From assembly GCA_027574665.1 (NCBI GenBank), contig CM050654.1, positions 30,523,722 through 30,587,721 on the forward strand: DNA of 64,000 nt, given 5' to 3'. The notes under the pieces were generated by a model. The model was not told the DNA's origin. It made no database searches and saw nothing but the letters and a program-made list of their open reading frames with translations. Below are positions 24,341-35,768 of this stretch, in pieces (position 1 is the first letter of the stretch; every line of letters starts with the position of its first letter). Origin of the DNA: Rhynochetos jubatus (Eukaryota; Chordata; Aves; Eurypygiformes; Rhynochetidae). The translations under genes and the position numbers were made by a program.

Positions 24341-26157
24341 CCAAGGTATGAAAAAAATCGAAGCCCTGCATAACGGGCAGCGAGGAACAACGAAAAAAAG
24401 GCAGCTGCAGTAGGCGGCTACTGCCGGGAGAACGCGAACACAAGCTCCACCGGTGCGGTGAGGCACTGTCAGCATGCAGATCTTGCTCTGCAAGCGCGCG
24501 TGGACACTGTGATTTGTAGCCAGAGAGACCTTTACGCTTGCTGAAAACAAAACGATTGTACAGCTTGCTGAAGTCGGAACACTGGAGATCGCAGAGGTGA
24601 CATTCCGAGCTAGCCCTTTGAGTACTTCAAAGGAAACACACACAGAAGAGAAGTCGGGTCACGTTCAACGTCCTAAACAACCTTACTATGTACATTTCAC
24701 GCAGTGATTATAAATACCTAAGCAGAATGCTCTCTACTGTATACAGGTATAACACACTTCTAGAGTACTCAAAGGACGAACAGTCCTCGATTGACTCACA
24801 TAATGAAATTAAGTAGCACGTTAATGAGCATCTGTTGACAAACAGAACAGAATCCGGTTCAGAAAGTAAGGCCTGGTTCCACCGTCTGCAGCCCGCAGCG
24901 TGCCAACGGCCCGGGAACACACCGGCGTGTCGCGGGAGCCGTCGCACGCGTCTTTCCGCGGGCGAGCTGCTGGCTCCCGCCGCAGCGTCAGCGCACGCGC
25001 CAGGGCCAGTTCGGGGACGTTACAGTGCGTTCACTCTCAGTGCATACTAACAGGATTTTATAAAATATATATAAAATCGTTTTGAGAAGGAATTCAATTC
25101 CTGGAGATTTGCTACAGTGTGCCATTCAAAAAAAAAAACAACCAAAAAACCCAACCCAAAATAAAACAAACAGCAAACGGCGATGGACCGAGCTCCATCA
25201 CAGCTGGAAGGGACTAATTGCCATCTGGTCAGCTATGCTGACTTTCTGAACCCCAAACTGGAACAGAAGATGCTGAACTGGAATGGGGAGAAAGAGGCAT
25301 AAATACTAAGCAGTTAGAGTACAAATTTAAAAAAAAAAAAACCAACCCAAAACACAAGAAAAATCCAAACCCACTACTACAAATTCAAACAAGACAGCTA
25401 ACTGCTGCCAACAAGTCGGCGGAATATTTCCTCAAAAGGGAAAATAAATTTGTGTTAAACTAAAATAATTTGAATAATTCAAAAAATTTTAAAAAAGGGT
25501 ATTCTAACAAGCATAACGAAAGATGTCGAAAAGAAGTGGTCCACGGAAAGGGAGACACCAAGCATGGTGCAGCCAATCCTCCCTCTATCGAGGATGGCTT
25601 CACCCAGCCTGTGGAAAGACCCTGGGGAAATCCCACCCACCAGGATCCCGTGGTTTCTCCTGCCATGGCATCACTCACTGGGAAAGATGAGGGAACAAGC
25701 CCTGCAGCCAGCCAAAGCCCGGACGTATCCTGACGAACTCAGGAGCAGGTCACCGCCTCCGCTCTCCCGTCAGCAGGGAAAGGAACCAGTAAGCTTTGCA
25801 GCCCAATCCCACACAGTCCCCCCAGCCCCAACCCCTCCAGAGCTGGGATCGGGAGGGGAGCTGGCACGACGTGTCACCTCCTAGCATAGCTCCTTGGGGC
25901 CAGCGCTGAGACACACAGAGAGGAACAGACTGATGGAAAGGGAGGACAATGGGGCTTCACCCCCCACGCTGCGGTACTGGAAATTCTCATGCTCTCAGTA
26001 GGCTACCGAGGTGTCCGAGCTGAAGCTCCCCCAAGGGGAATGGAGGGGGCTGGAGAGAGACCCAGGCACTGAGAGCAGCCAGGGAGCACATATCCATCAC
26101 CCCAGCTGCACCCATAAGCTGCAGGTCCACCACCCTCTTGCATCACTGGAAGGGGGG

Positions 26158-26172
26158 TATGTGTGTGTGTGC
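26158..26172. repeat. (GT)n microsatellite, short
   Basis: TATGTGTGTGTGTGC, about six GT units, in the CLASP1 3' UTR. Confidence 0.7.
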
Positions 26173-26324
26173 AAAAACCTTATTATCCAATGCAGGTTTG
26201 AGGTGGGCAAGTCTGTCAGCCAGGACCCAGCCCAGGGCCAGACACAGCACCAGCATCCTCCCGCTTCCCCTGGTTACAGGCAGAGGCTGGGGGGGCTCAC
26301 CCCCTGCAAACAGAAGGGGAAGAG

Positions 26325-26362
26325 TGGTGCTGTGGGGTGGTGCTGTGGGGTGCTGCTGCTGG
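26325..26362. repeat. Short tandem repeat, GTGGTGCTGTGGG unit
   Basis: The unit GTGGTGCTGTGGG occurs twice in tandem, then degrades to GTGCTGCTGCTGG. It lies within the CLASP1 3' UTR. Confidence 0.6.
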
Positions 26363-27698
26363 TTTGGCTCTGACTTGGCCTGTGTCCTCCCATTTGCCCT
26401 GCTGCACCCTCACCCAGAGCACCCTGCTGACAGCAGTGCCCGGCAAGGGCCCTCCACACCCTTCCAAAATGCAGAGCACCCAGCAGGGCCCTGCGTGGGG
26501 CTGGCCAGGAAGGAGGTTTCTAAGGGAGCTAACAGCACTGCGGGCTCCTCAGGCAGGGGAGAGGAGCTGCACCAGGCGACCAGCTCCGTCCCAGCTGGCT
26601 CAGGAGGCGCTTCTATGGGGTCTCTCTGTTCAGCGTCAGATGCCCTTTCTGTCCCCTGGGACGCACGTTTTGCCCAAAGCACAAAAGAGTTGTGGGGACA
26701 AAGCCATTCACCACCCGACTCCGGTGGGGCAGGTCAGAGCAAATCAGCCCTTTGCGGCTAGAGACTAAGAAAAACGCAGCTATCCTCCCAAGGCAGCGCT
26801 GATACACAGCCCTGCCCGCTCCCACTGCCACCCACGGACAACCACCACCAACCCACACACCTAACTCCGGCATCGCTCCCAGGATTGGGTCTCGGGTTCC
26901 CTTTGGGGAATAACGGGTAACCTGGAGAGTCTTTTGAGCGTATGAAAGGGCTGAACGGGTTGGGAAGGGAGAAATATTTACAGAATCAATGAAAGGAGCA
27001 AGAGCCCAGCTGTTCTGCACAGCACAGCTGGCTGGAGAGCAGTTACAAAGAAATCAGCCCATCAGAGGTCTGTCAGAACAACTATGTACAAAATCTCAGA
27101 TGTTTAAAAAGAACCCACTTTTTCGTTACTCACTTGATATCTCTCAGTATTAAAGCATCCAAGGCTGGAATGACAGCCACATCTGCAAAGATCTCCCCAC
27201 GGAGAGCCCTGCGCATTAGGCAAGCTGCGACGGGGAGCACAGAACAGGACCACAAGACGTGTGAGATGAGGAGAACCCAGCCAGAACGGCTGCGGCTGCA
27301 GGGAGAGCGCGGGTAACTAGCGCACAGGAACCAAAACTGGGGATGGACTAAACCAACAACATTTGTTTGACCTTTACGCTTGCCCGGGTTCTCGGACTCA
27401 GTTCTGGAACGCTAACCTAAACATATTTCTGAGATTTCAGCAGGCTATGCAAATATGTTTAAGTATGGCTTTCTGTTGTTCGCTTTTAATGAAGACTGCA
27501 ACACAGACCTTGCTTCCTTTACATTCAATACCAGTAAGATTCTACATAAAAGCTTTTAAGGGACTAAAATACTGATTGCAATAAATATCTGCATGGCCTC
27601 CTTAAGCGGATGGAGCGCGTCAGTGAAGAGTAGCAGAAAGGTCTCTGAGAGGCACCGTTGATTGCTTCTAAGTCTACACATATGTCCACATATCTCCA

Positions 27699-27785
27699 TT
27701 AACTGTGCGTTGAAACATCTGAAGAGGAACTGCTGTTGCTGTTGGTGGTCTGGGCCCTCTTTATGTACAAGTTTAGTAGCTTCAT
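27699..27785 (-). CDS. CLASP1: CLASP1 last coding exon (C-terminus and stop)
   Basis: The acceptor (TTTCAG|ATGAAG) at 27787-27786 opens a 28-codon stretch beginning MKLLNLYIKRAQT. A serine/asparagine-rich tail follows, ending SDVSTHS and TAA at 27701-27699. The tail fits CLASP1 as I recall it, while CLASP2 ends differently (DVSGQS), so the paralogue is clear. The basic helix LLNLYIKRA closes the C-terminal HEAT/TOG-like domain that in CLASPs contacts CLIP-170, cortical LL5-beta and kinetochore partners. The codons for LYI also contain a TGTACATA motif (27762-27769). Confidence 0.96.
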   Translation of the reverse strand: MKLLNLYIKRAQTTNSNSSSSSDVSTHS

Positions 27786-29504
27786 CTGAAAGAAACAAGC
27801 AAACAAACAAACATCAGGAGAAGATACCAGGAAAACCAGGCGGACAAAAGTCAACTGCAAGTCTCAGAACTCGCATTCTGCAGTGAACTCAGTTTTGAGT
27901 GAGCTGACACTGGGCTCTGGAGGAAAAGCAGAAGCAAAGCCGAGCATACTTCAGAACAGAGGCAGGTGGGTACGCCTAGTCCCCCTGAAGTTACAGAGGT
28001 TTAATGGGATTTAGAAAACCCTCTTGTATTTCACTTCAGCAGCCATCAGTTCACAGTCCTGAAGCCTGCTGTGGGTGCAAGCAGGATTCCCACGGAGGTC
28101 AGTGGGGCCGCGGGCACACCGGCACTCCGAGAGCCACAGTCCCTCCCAGGAAACACCCCGAACTCTCCATGCTTTATAAAATGTTCATTCCCAGTGACAC
28201 CGAGTATCTTCACTGACTCTGCACACCCAGTGAATCTGCAGCTGCTACGACTATACACTTCTTTTGCATGGGTTTCTTCTCCTTTTCTGCCTTACCACCT
28301 TTGCTCCGGTTCCTGCCGCGACTCGTGCGCACGTTCAGCTTTAATCATGCAGGCAGTCTGCGTAAACCCAGAAGAATTACTCACATGTTTACAGTTAATT
28401 ATGTGGTGGAGTAAGTCCACGGCACCTAGGATACTGGGATAATAAAGCCTCTACAGTATTTTATAGCGTGATTTCCTAACTGTCCAAATATAATGAGGTA
28501 ACCCTCCGCACCCGTAGCTGTTTCTTTCCAGTGCAATTTGGAGGCCAAAGTAATTAAAGGACAAGGCAAATCGTTGCAGAAATAAAATCCAAGTGTCTTC
28601 AGTTTCAGGTTGTTCTGGCCTACACCGCACTTCCTAACCACGAAAGGGATTATTGCTTCAAAATAACAGAGGGAAGCCTCTGAACTAAGTAGCTGTTCAC
28701 ACGCAGAGATCTGTTTCAGAAACAAAAACGCAGAATTCATTTTAATTGCAGAGAAATCTTGGGTATGACGACTTCAAACGGGAGAATGAATCTTGTGACA
28801 GCTTCCTGAGCATCTCTAAAAAGCAATTAAACATCGCCCACTTCAACACAAAATGCCAGCTCTTGTCTGAAGGACAGAGCTGAATTAGGACTTGGTTTCA
28901 CTTGCAGCATCAGGTCAGAATTTGAGTTTTGCTGCTAACCTGACTCCAGGGCACAAAATCCTTTGAAGGGTCACTTGAGCTTGCTGGTGCCCCAGGAGGA
29001 AAGGGACACATCTGCCATTCTTTACCTGCATTTCTACCAGCCCTAAGCACAACTTGCTGCTGAGGGGACCTGCTCTCCCCCCCATCCCAGCCCCTCTTTG
29101 CACTGCAGTACCTGTGCAACTGCAGAGTGGACACAAAGCTAATTAAGTTGTATTGCAGATCTGGCTGTCAGCCAGAGCAGTTAGTTGATGCCACTCACTG
29201 CAGAGTCACGCCAGGATGCAGCACCGAATGGCAAGGTAAATATGGCTGTAGTGGGAAGGACCCATTTGGCAGCAGCTTGCAGTTACCCAGGATTAAACGG
29301 ATCGTGAAACCGATCCCTGAACCCCATCAGCGCTTGCTTGGGGGAATTTCAAATGCTCACACGGCTGAGCAAGTGCTGTGCTGTTCTAGTGGCATTTGGC
29401 AGGGTGAGGTGGGGTTTAACAGAGTACAGGGAACTTGACCCAGAGCTACATGCAGCCACCGGTCTGGCTGTTACCAACACACCAGAGACGCACGACTCCT
29501 GTAC
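27786..29504 (-). other. CLASP1: CLASP1 intron
   Basis: A 1.7 kb GT-AG intron with donor GTACAG at its high-coordinate end. A short CAAA repeat at 27797-27813 is the only repeat seen. No nested gene is recognised. Confidence 0.85.
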
Positions 29505-29621
29505 CTTGCTTCCCGTGAGTTGCGCGAGATGAGGTTTCAGTTCTTCTCCAATTACTGAATAAATTGCCACTAGGCAAAACACGCTAGCTTTACGGACGCT
29601 GCTCTCCGTATTGTCATAACC
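29505..29621 (-). CDS. CLASP1: CLASP1 exon, HEAT/TOG-like domain
   Basis: A 117-nt exon (39 codons, phase 0 at both ends) between acceptor CCTAG|GGTTAT and donor AAG|GTACAG. It begins GYDNTESSVRKASVFCLVAI and ends HLAQLTGSK. This is a HEAT-repeat helix pair of the CLASP C-terminal domain. The AIYSVIGEELKPHL segment follows the CLASP1 pattern rather than CLASP2, which has AVHAVIGDELKPHL in my recollection. It joins the last exon in frame to give GSK-MKLLN. Confidence 0.96.
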
Positions 29622-31395
29622 CTAGGAAACAAGGGAAAAAAGGGTCAGAAGTCAAACAGCACTCCCCAGCATCCTTCCCGAGCAACATACTGAAGAGCTG
29701 ACGAACACTTTGCAAACGCGGCTGACCTAACAGATCAACAGAAAGGCCCCGTTCAAGCAAACGGTTTGCCACCCGAGTATTCCAAGAGCAAGAGAATACA
29801 ATCTCCAAATACATCCTATTTATTCCTTTTATTATTAGTGATTACTCTAAATTATTAATATCTTGTTATTTATAGCATTAAGCAACAACATGCAGTTTCC
29901 CAACACCAGCTTAGGACTATCATATACATATTCCTATGTCCAGTTCAGGTGACCACCATCCTGGGTCGTCAGGACTTCTTGGAGGGAAGCCCTCACGCTC
30001 CCAGCTTGCCTACACAAAAGAAGTCTTTCCTGACCCAAGCCTAACCCAAAGGAAACCAGTTCTGCCCCTAAGAGCAAAGTTACAGATGGAGGTGAATTTT
30101 GCATAATGGTCGTAACACTCACGACAAACACCAGAATCCTGTTTTGTGAACAAACGCTCTACCCAAACGGCTATTTGGAGCGAATAGCTCTATCCAAGCG
30201 TTAGAAACTGCAAAAATCAATCACCACGGATGTTTTCCAACCCTTTACAAGCACTGGGCTTAAACACTGTGTATAACACTGCTACATACGTGTGCTAGTG
30301 CAACAGATGAACTGCCTCTGCAACCTGGAGCTGTGGATTACTGATCAGGTAGGAAATAGCACAGAAAATAACAGGTTGAGAGATTGCTGCAGGCGTGCCA
30401 GCTCTCTGGCAGCTTCCGGAGAGCTCAAGCTAGCCACCAGGTCACTCCGCAGCTTGACAAGGCAGCGGTTCACCACTAAGCAGCCATGCCACCAGAAGGA
30501 CATCCCTGTAGCCTGCGAGACACTGGCTCCTCCGGATGCAGGGTGACCTCTGCCGGGAAAGCTGGGAGGAGGAATGCAGCACCGGTGGAGCTGTCCTAGC
30601 TGCAGGGCCAAAATACAGGCTAAGAAAACAAATATGGCCTCTGTGGCTCCCACTCCAAAGGCTCCTGAAATGCCCCTGCTTGACCTCAGGTTTCCCTATG
30701 GGCCTGGTACTTTGCTGAGGAGTGCAGCCCTAATTGCTCCCATGGGGATGGGCAGATCCAGGGGGTGTTGAGGCCTGAGAAGGCTACGTCCCGGTGGGCA
30801 CTGGGCTGGTAGAGCCTGCCCTGTGTGCACCCAAGGGGACCACCACCCCACCTCTCCATCTGCCAACTTGTGTGCAAGGCAGCGGCTGCTGCTTCTGGCG
30901 TTTAATAACACAGCCCAGCGGTTAGAGCATTCGCTCAGGAGATGATACAGGCCCAAAGCTCGCTCTAGCCTGAGGTTATTGAGATGCAGGGCACAGGAGC
31001 ATGCCTCGTGGCCCAGCAGAGCCCTGGCTGAACAGGGCTGAGCAGAACAGTTCAGAAGAATTAAAGGAGACTACAGGACATATTGCTTGGGAAGTACTGA
31101 GACAACATAAGATGTGGCTAACTCCTACTTTCAATAAATTTCTTGTATGGCTGCTACTGGCTTATTTAGGAGTCAGGCCACGGAGTCTAATTGCGGAACA
31201 TACACATAGGAGTACGAGTTTTCTTTTCCTTAATACATCGAAACATGAAAAGCTCAACTACAGAAAACTTAGAGGGATTAAAACAATTTACCAAAATCTG
31301 GCCCCAGACAATTGATCATTCTCTTAGGTCACAGACGTCACAAATTAGTCAATGATGGCTTGTGTGAGGAGAATGTGTGACATGGGATTCTGTAC
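29622..31395 (-). other. CLASP1: CLASP1 intron with tRNA-like SINE relic
   Basis: A 1.8 kb GT-AG intron. It contains a tRNA-like segment at about 30908-30965, listed separately. I see no exon in the rest. Confidence 0.85.
30908..30965 (+). repeat. tRNA-derived SINE relic
   Basis: ACAGCCCAGCGGTTAGAGCA resembles a Pol III A box (RGCNNAGYNGG) and the tRNA D-arm. About 35 bases on, CAGGCCCAAAGCTC resembles a mutated B box (GGTTCAANTCC). Both cores are decayed, so it is a fossil and not a tRNA gene. Confidence 0.5.
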
Positions 31396-31602
31396 CTGTA
31401 ACAACCCAGGAATGATATCGGGAAGGAGCTGATGCAACGATTCCTTGGAAATCCTCTCAATGACTTTTGTCTGCATCTTGATGGCAGCTAAATTAATTGG
31501 ATAATCTGCAGTCTGAATGATGGGGCAAAGCACCTTGATGCATTGCTCGGGGTAGATGGAACTCGCCAGGGTGGAAGCAGCTTCTTCAGCAGCTCTGACA
31601 AC
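31396..31602 (-). CDS. CLASP1: CLASP1 exon, HEAT/TOG-like domain
   Basis: A 207-nt exon (69 codons, phase 0) from acceptor TTCCAG|GTTGTC to donor CAG|GTACAG. It begins VVRAAEEAASTLASSIYPEQ, contains CIKVLCPIIQTADYPINLAA, and ends DIIPGLLQ. These are the most conserved HEAT helices of the CLASP C-terminal domain, shared with CLASP2. The ERISKESLHQLLPD stretch is the variable part and differs from the human form I recall (ERIAKESLLQLLVD). Confidence 0.97.
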
Positions 31603-34600
31603 CTGGAATGAAAGCAGAGCAAAAACCTTATGTTAATGAGGTCAGACGTTGCAGCCAAAACCACCAGTGTGTACTAGGAATGATTGCCAGGAAATGCTCA
31701 GAGATGCTCATTAACAGATCCACAGAAGGCTCTGTCGAGATGCAGTTGACTCCAAGAATTCACACCCTTCACCTCCTGTTCCAGGCAGTGGTAAGCAGGT
31801 CATCCTGCCTAATGCAACTGTCTCAAAGCTGTGACTAGTTTGAGAGTCATCTGTCACCCAAGACAGACAGGCACCCCCACCCTAGATGAAGCCAGAGAAC
31901 CTCTCTCCAGCCACTACTGGAGAACCTAAGACCACCAGCTTAGACTTCATGCAAAATTTATCTCCTTGAACCCTATGATGAATGACACCATGGCACCTTT
32001 CACTGTGCATCTCGCCTGCCGAGTGCTCGGGTGCCCAAGCTGAGACACCCATGCCTGCACAGATGTGTCCTGCCACTTCCCAGCTCAACTGGGCTGTAAT
32101 CAAACCCAGGCACAGACTTCAGGGTGTCCCTGAGCAGGCAGCTCTGCCCTCAGCACATCTATCCCATTACGGCAGAACTGGGATCTCCACAAAACATGGA
32201 AGAACAAGTGGAAACAGCGGTAGCACCCACCTATTGCAACTAGCCCACACTGCAAAGCAGTCACACAAGACAAGGGAGATCACAAACTCAATTCTGCTCT
32301 TATCCTGAGGAAAGGCAAATCCACAACTTCCACACTCTTCAGCTGAAAAAGGAAAGACACGATTCTGGTCTCTCCTCCCTTGAGAGTTTACCCATTTTAT
32401 ATTCTGTAGTAATTGGATAAAACCCCCCACAGGATGGGAAGGCAGGTTTTCTTTTTTCAAGTGGCTATGCTAATTGCCAGGGAACAAAACGAAGCTTCCC
32501 CTTGGTTGCACTCTTCCTGGCCACAAATCACACTGTGCTCCCCAAGTTCCTGTTTCAGCACAAAAGACGAAGGATGCTTTTGCTCGTCTTTTCTCACTCC
32601 CCTCTTCTGAGGCCTTACTTTTAAGGAAGCGTAAATCCCGAGTGGACAGATATGCCTCAGTGGACAGACTTAAATCCAACACCTCCACTCTAAGAAGAAA
32701 GAAGCATTCACAAATCCTCGTGCTGCTTAGGATCTCCCAGCTAGCCCCAGGCAGTCCCTAACCCTGAGCCTAGGAGCACTCACACAGCCTTTGAAGGCAC
32801 CCCTCTTTCCTGATTGTGTGGGAAGCTCAGATGCTCAGCACCAGTTCTCTAACATCCAAAGCTGAGCTACCTGGAAGCCTGAAGTCAGTACTTTGAAGCC
32901 AGCCCTAGGAAATCAAGTAAATCAAACCACAGGTCTCTCACCACTCAGACTGAAGCCATAGCTGCTGAATTCTCCTCATTCCCCGCTTCCATGCACTGTC
33001 ACAGTATCAAACTCAGGAATTTCTATTTGACTAAGGCAACCCACGGACAGATGTAGCTCTATCAAAGCCTCAAAAGAAGGCGAGGTTTCATTACTTTTAA
33101 GTAATTACTGTGGATAATGCATGAACCAGGAGTATTTGGAAGTTTATCTTACTCCTTACAAAGACAAGAATGTCTCCCTGCCTGGATTACAAAACCCACA
33201 AAGGTTTAACTGACTTTAAGCCAGCAGCAGAGAATAGCGACCAGAAGAAATCTCCATCAACAGAGCCTGCGTCACACACAGTCTCAGCATCACGGCCACA
33301 CCATTATCTTTAATCTTCCAGTCACGATGGAAGCTACCTCCCTGAAACAGGAATGGCCACAAGACACTTGCACACCCGGGAAACAACAAAACTCAGCCAC
33401 TTGGCCCTTTGCACTCTCTAAAGAAAACCCAATAGCGGAGGTGATCTCTTCGCACAGGACAGATACTTCATGCAGGCAGGGTACAGGCAGGATGGTGCCG
33501 CAGACCCGAGACCTTGACTGATTCTGTATCAGTGCCCTGTTTACAGAAGAAAAGCTGTCAAACTGCTCCATCTACTTCAGCCGTTTCTCAGCAATTAATT
33601 ACAATATTAAAACATATTCTGAAAAGAATGGTAATCCACAACGTGGTCAGTATTCAAAATATTTCACCCTGAAAGATCTGCGAATGAGTGGCCAAGCAGA
33701 ACAGAGTGCTCATTTTCCCACTTTCACCAAGTTTTCTGTGAATTCCTCTTCACTTTCACACATGAGAAGCATGCAAGTTAGTATTTTCCCACATAAGCTG
33801 GTACTAACTTAGAAGGAAGCACTATGTGATTTTGTTGGGAAAGGAAAGAAACACTCGAGTACTTCAGGGAAACCTAATACCATGCTTTGGTACCACGGCG
33901 TTGAGCTGCTGGCAGTGCATGAAGTCAGCAGCTCCCAGGAGGTCTCCCTTAAAGGAATTCACTTCTTGGCACTGCAGCTTTTGACGTCAGCTTTCCCAGT
34001 GCTGAAACACTGCTACCATCAAGATTTTGACAAACAATGCGGTTGACTTACAGAGAGCCCAGTTATCTTGGAATCAGTTTAACAACATTCACAAGCAAGT
34101 CACTTCAGCTAAAAAAACCCCACCAACTATAACTGTTTGGATACAGGCCACTTGGGATTTTGCTTTGCAACAATTCCAAATAATAATATTAGTAAGTGTT
34201 TTCAGACATACTCAGAAAGAAAAGCTTACATATATATCACAACTCACTAGTATTTTTTTTCCCCTACCTTAAATCCTCCTGGTATCCTACTTGATAAGAA
34301 AGCAACAATATTTTAATATGCACCTAGGGTCAGGCTCTGATCTCCAACATACCATTGTAAACTCCAAACAGCACTGGAGTAGGTAAAAATCTCAGTGACT
34401 GATTCTATCTGGGTTTCAGCTCCACATCTTGTTTGCATCCGGTTTGCCATGCACATGAAGTTTCACGTATGAGGCAAGCGCACGCGACAAAACCTTTTTT
34501 TAAAAGCCTACTAACCAATTCTAAGCACAAGGGGTTAACACACAGCTGTACTGCGTCACAGAACAAGCCAGGGCTGTAACAGCAGCAAAGGTCATACATA

Positions 34601-35697
34601 TTTTGCACATCTTAAGGCCAGCAAGAAATGTTGTAAAGGTGCAGGATTTTTATTTATGCCCCTGCAAGTCCTTTCAGCAAAGCTGCTGCAGGGATCTGGC
34701 CGCATTCACACAGCAATTGGGTATTTCACATCACTTCTCCCTGAAGTGCCTTCCCTCTGAATACAGAAGGACACATTGCACACGTCCAGTAGGCTTCCTG
34801 CGGATATTAGCTTGTAAATGTGACAACACCAAGGAGACTTCCAAGTCTTCCGAGAGCACATCTGGCAGACAGCATCTAAGCCACACTTCAGCAAACCCCT
34901 TAAGCATATGTTTAGCTTTAATAGCATGCCGGAGTCTCACCGACGTCAACGGGATTCAAGCGTGTGCTTACACGCTCGCTTGAATAGGGGCCTCTGCAGG
35001 TAATGGATCCCTTGGAAAGGGCTGGTAGGGGACAGGATGTAGGGAAGGGGTAGGGCAGCACCAGCTGAGAGTGAGCCAAAAAGACAAGTTCATCCCTGCC
35101 GGCACAGAGGGCTGAATGCTACCATTCTGCAATGCAAATACCAGCCCTGCCTAAAAGGTCTTTCCTTATGGCTTTGGCAGAAGAAACCACTCAGCCACCC
35201 AGACTGACCCCCAAGAGGGAAAGGACATCTCTGAATACTCACACAGCACTCAGTCCTGCTCACCTGGCAACGACAGGGAGATCGGCAGCATTCCCACGGA
35301 GGGAAGTGCATTATCAAAAGGTACAAATGGCCAGGTCATCTGGGAACAGGAACATACTACTACAGGCATGCAGAACCATTAGCATGGGAGGGCTGTAAGG
35401 TTCAGATAGCTGGAAAGAGGGAGGATATCAATTGGGAAACATCCTTGTATGCTTGCTGCTTGCTCGTCAGTCAGGCAGGGTATCAAGTGAAGCAAACTTT
35501 TGTCTGACCTAATATTTCCTGTGATCTCAGAAATGTGAAAGAAAACTAGCAAAGCCATCAAATGATGATGGCAGTTGGAAGCAGCAAGTTCAAAAGGATG
35601 GCTAGGAAGCAAGACGCACAAGACAATCAAAAAGCACAGATGCTAAGCTGTCTGTAAGGTATGTCACAAACATGATTTTACCTCCTAGTAAAAGCTT

Positions 35698-35768
35698 AGA
35701 GCAAACCAGGGCTTGAACCAGGATAGTTGGTATCATTCAACACAGGGCAGGTAGCCCAGGAATGCAGA
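35698..35768 (-). repeat. tRNA-like SINE relic with preserved B box
   Basis: The minus strand reads CCTGGTTCAAGCCCTGG, a near-perfect Pol III B box. The upstream GGGCTACCTGCC-like sequence is only a weak A-box match. It lies in the same intron as the relic at 39.27 kb. Confidence 0.4.

Larger units (their letters stand above)
23585..27698 (-). other. CLASP1: CLASP1 3' UTR (about 4.1 kb)
   Basis: Minus-strand sequence from just after the CLASP1 stop codon to the poly(A) site, with no intron signal between them. The last 500 bases before the poly(A) site are AT-rich. It holds Pumilio-type motifs (TGTACATA) at 24687-24694 and 27083-27090. Two U/G-rich tracts in mRNA sense lie at 25127-25172 and 25330-25372. 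An A/G-rich tract at 24301-24340 would appear as A-rich in the mRNA and could mis-prime oligo-dT. The 3' boundary is inferred from signals. Confidence 0.75.
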
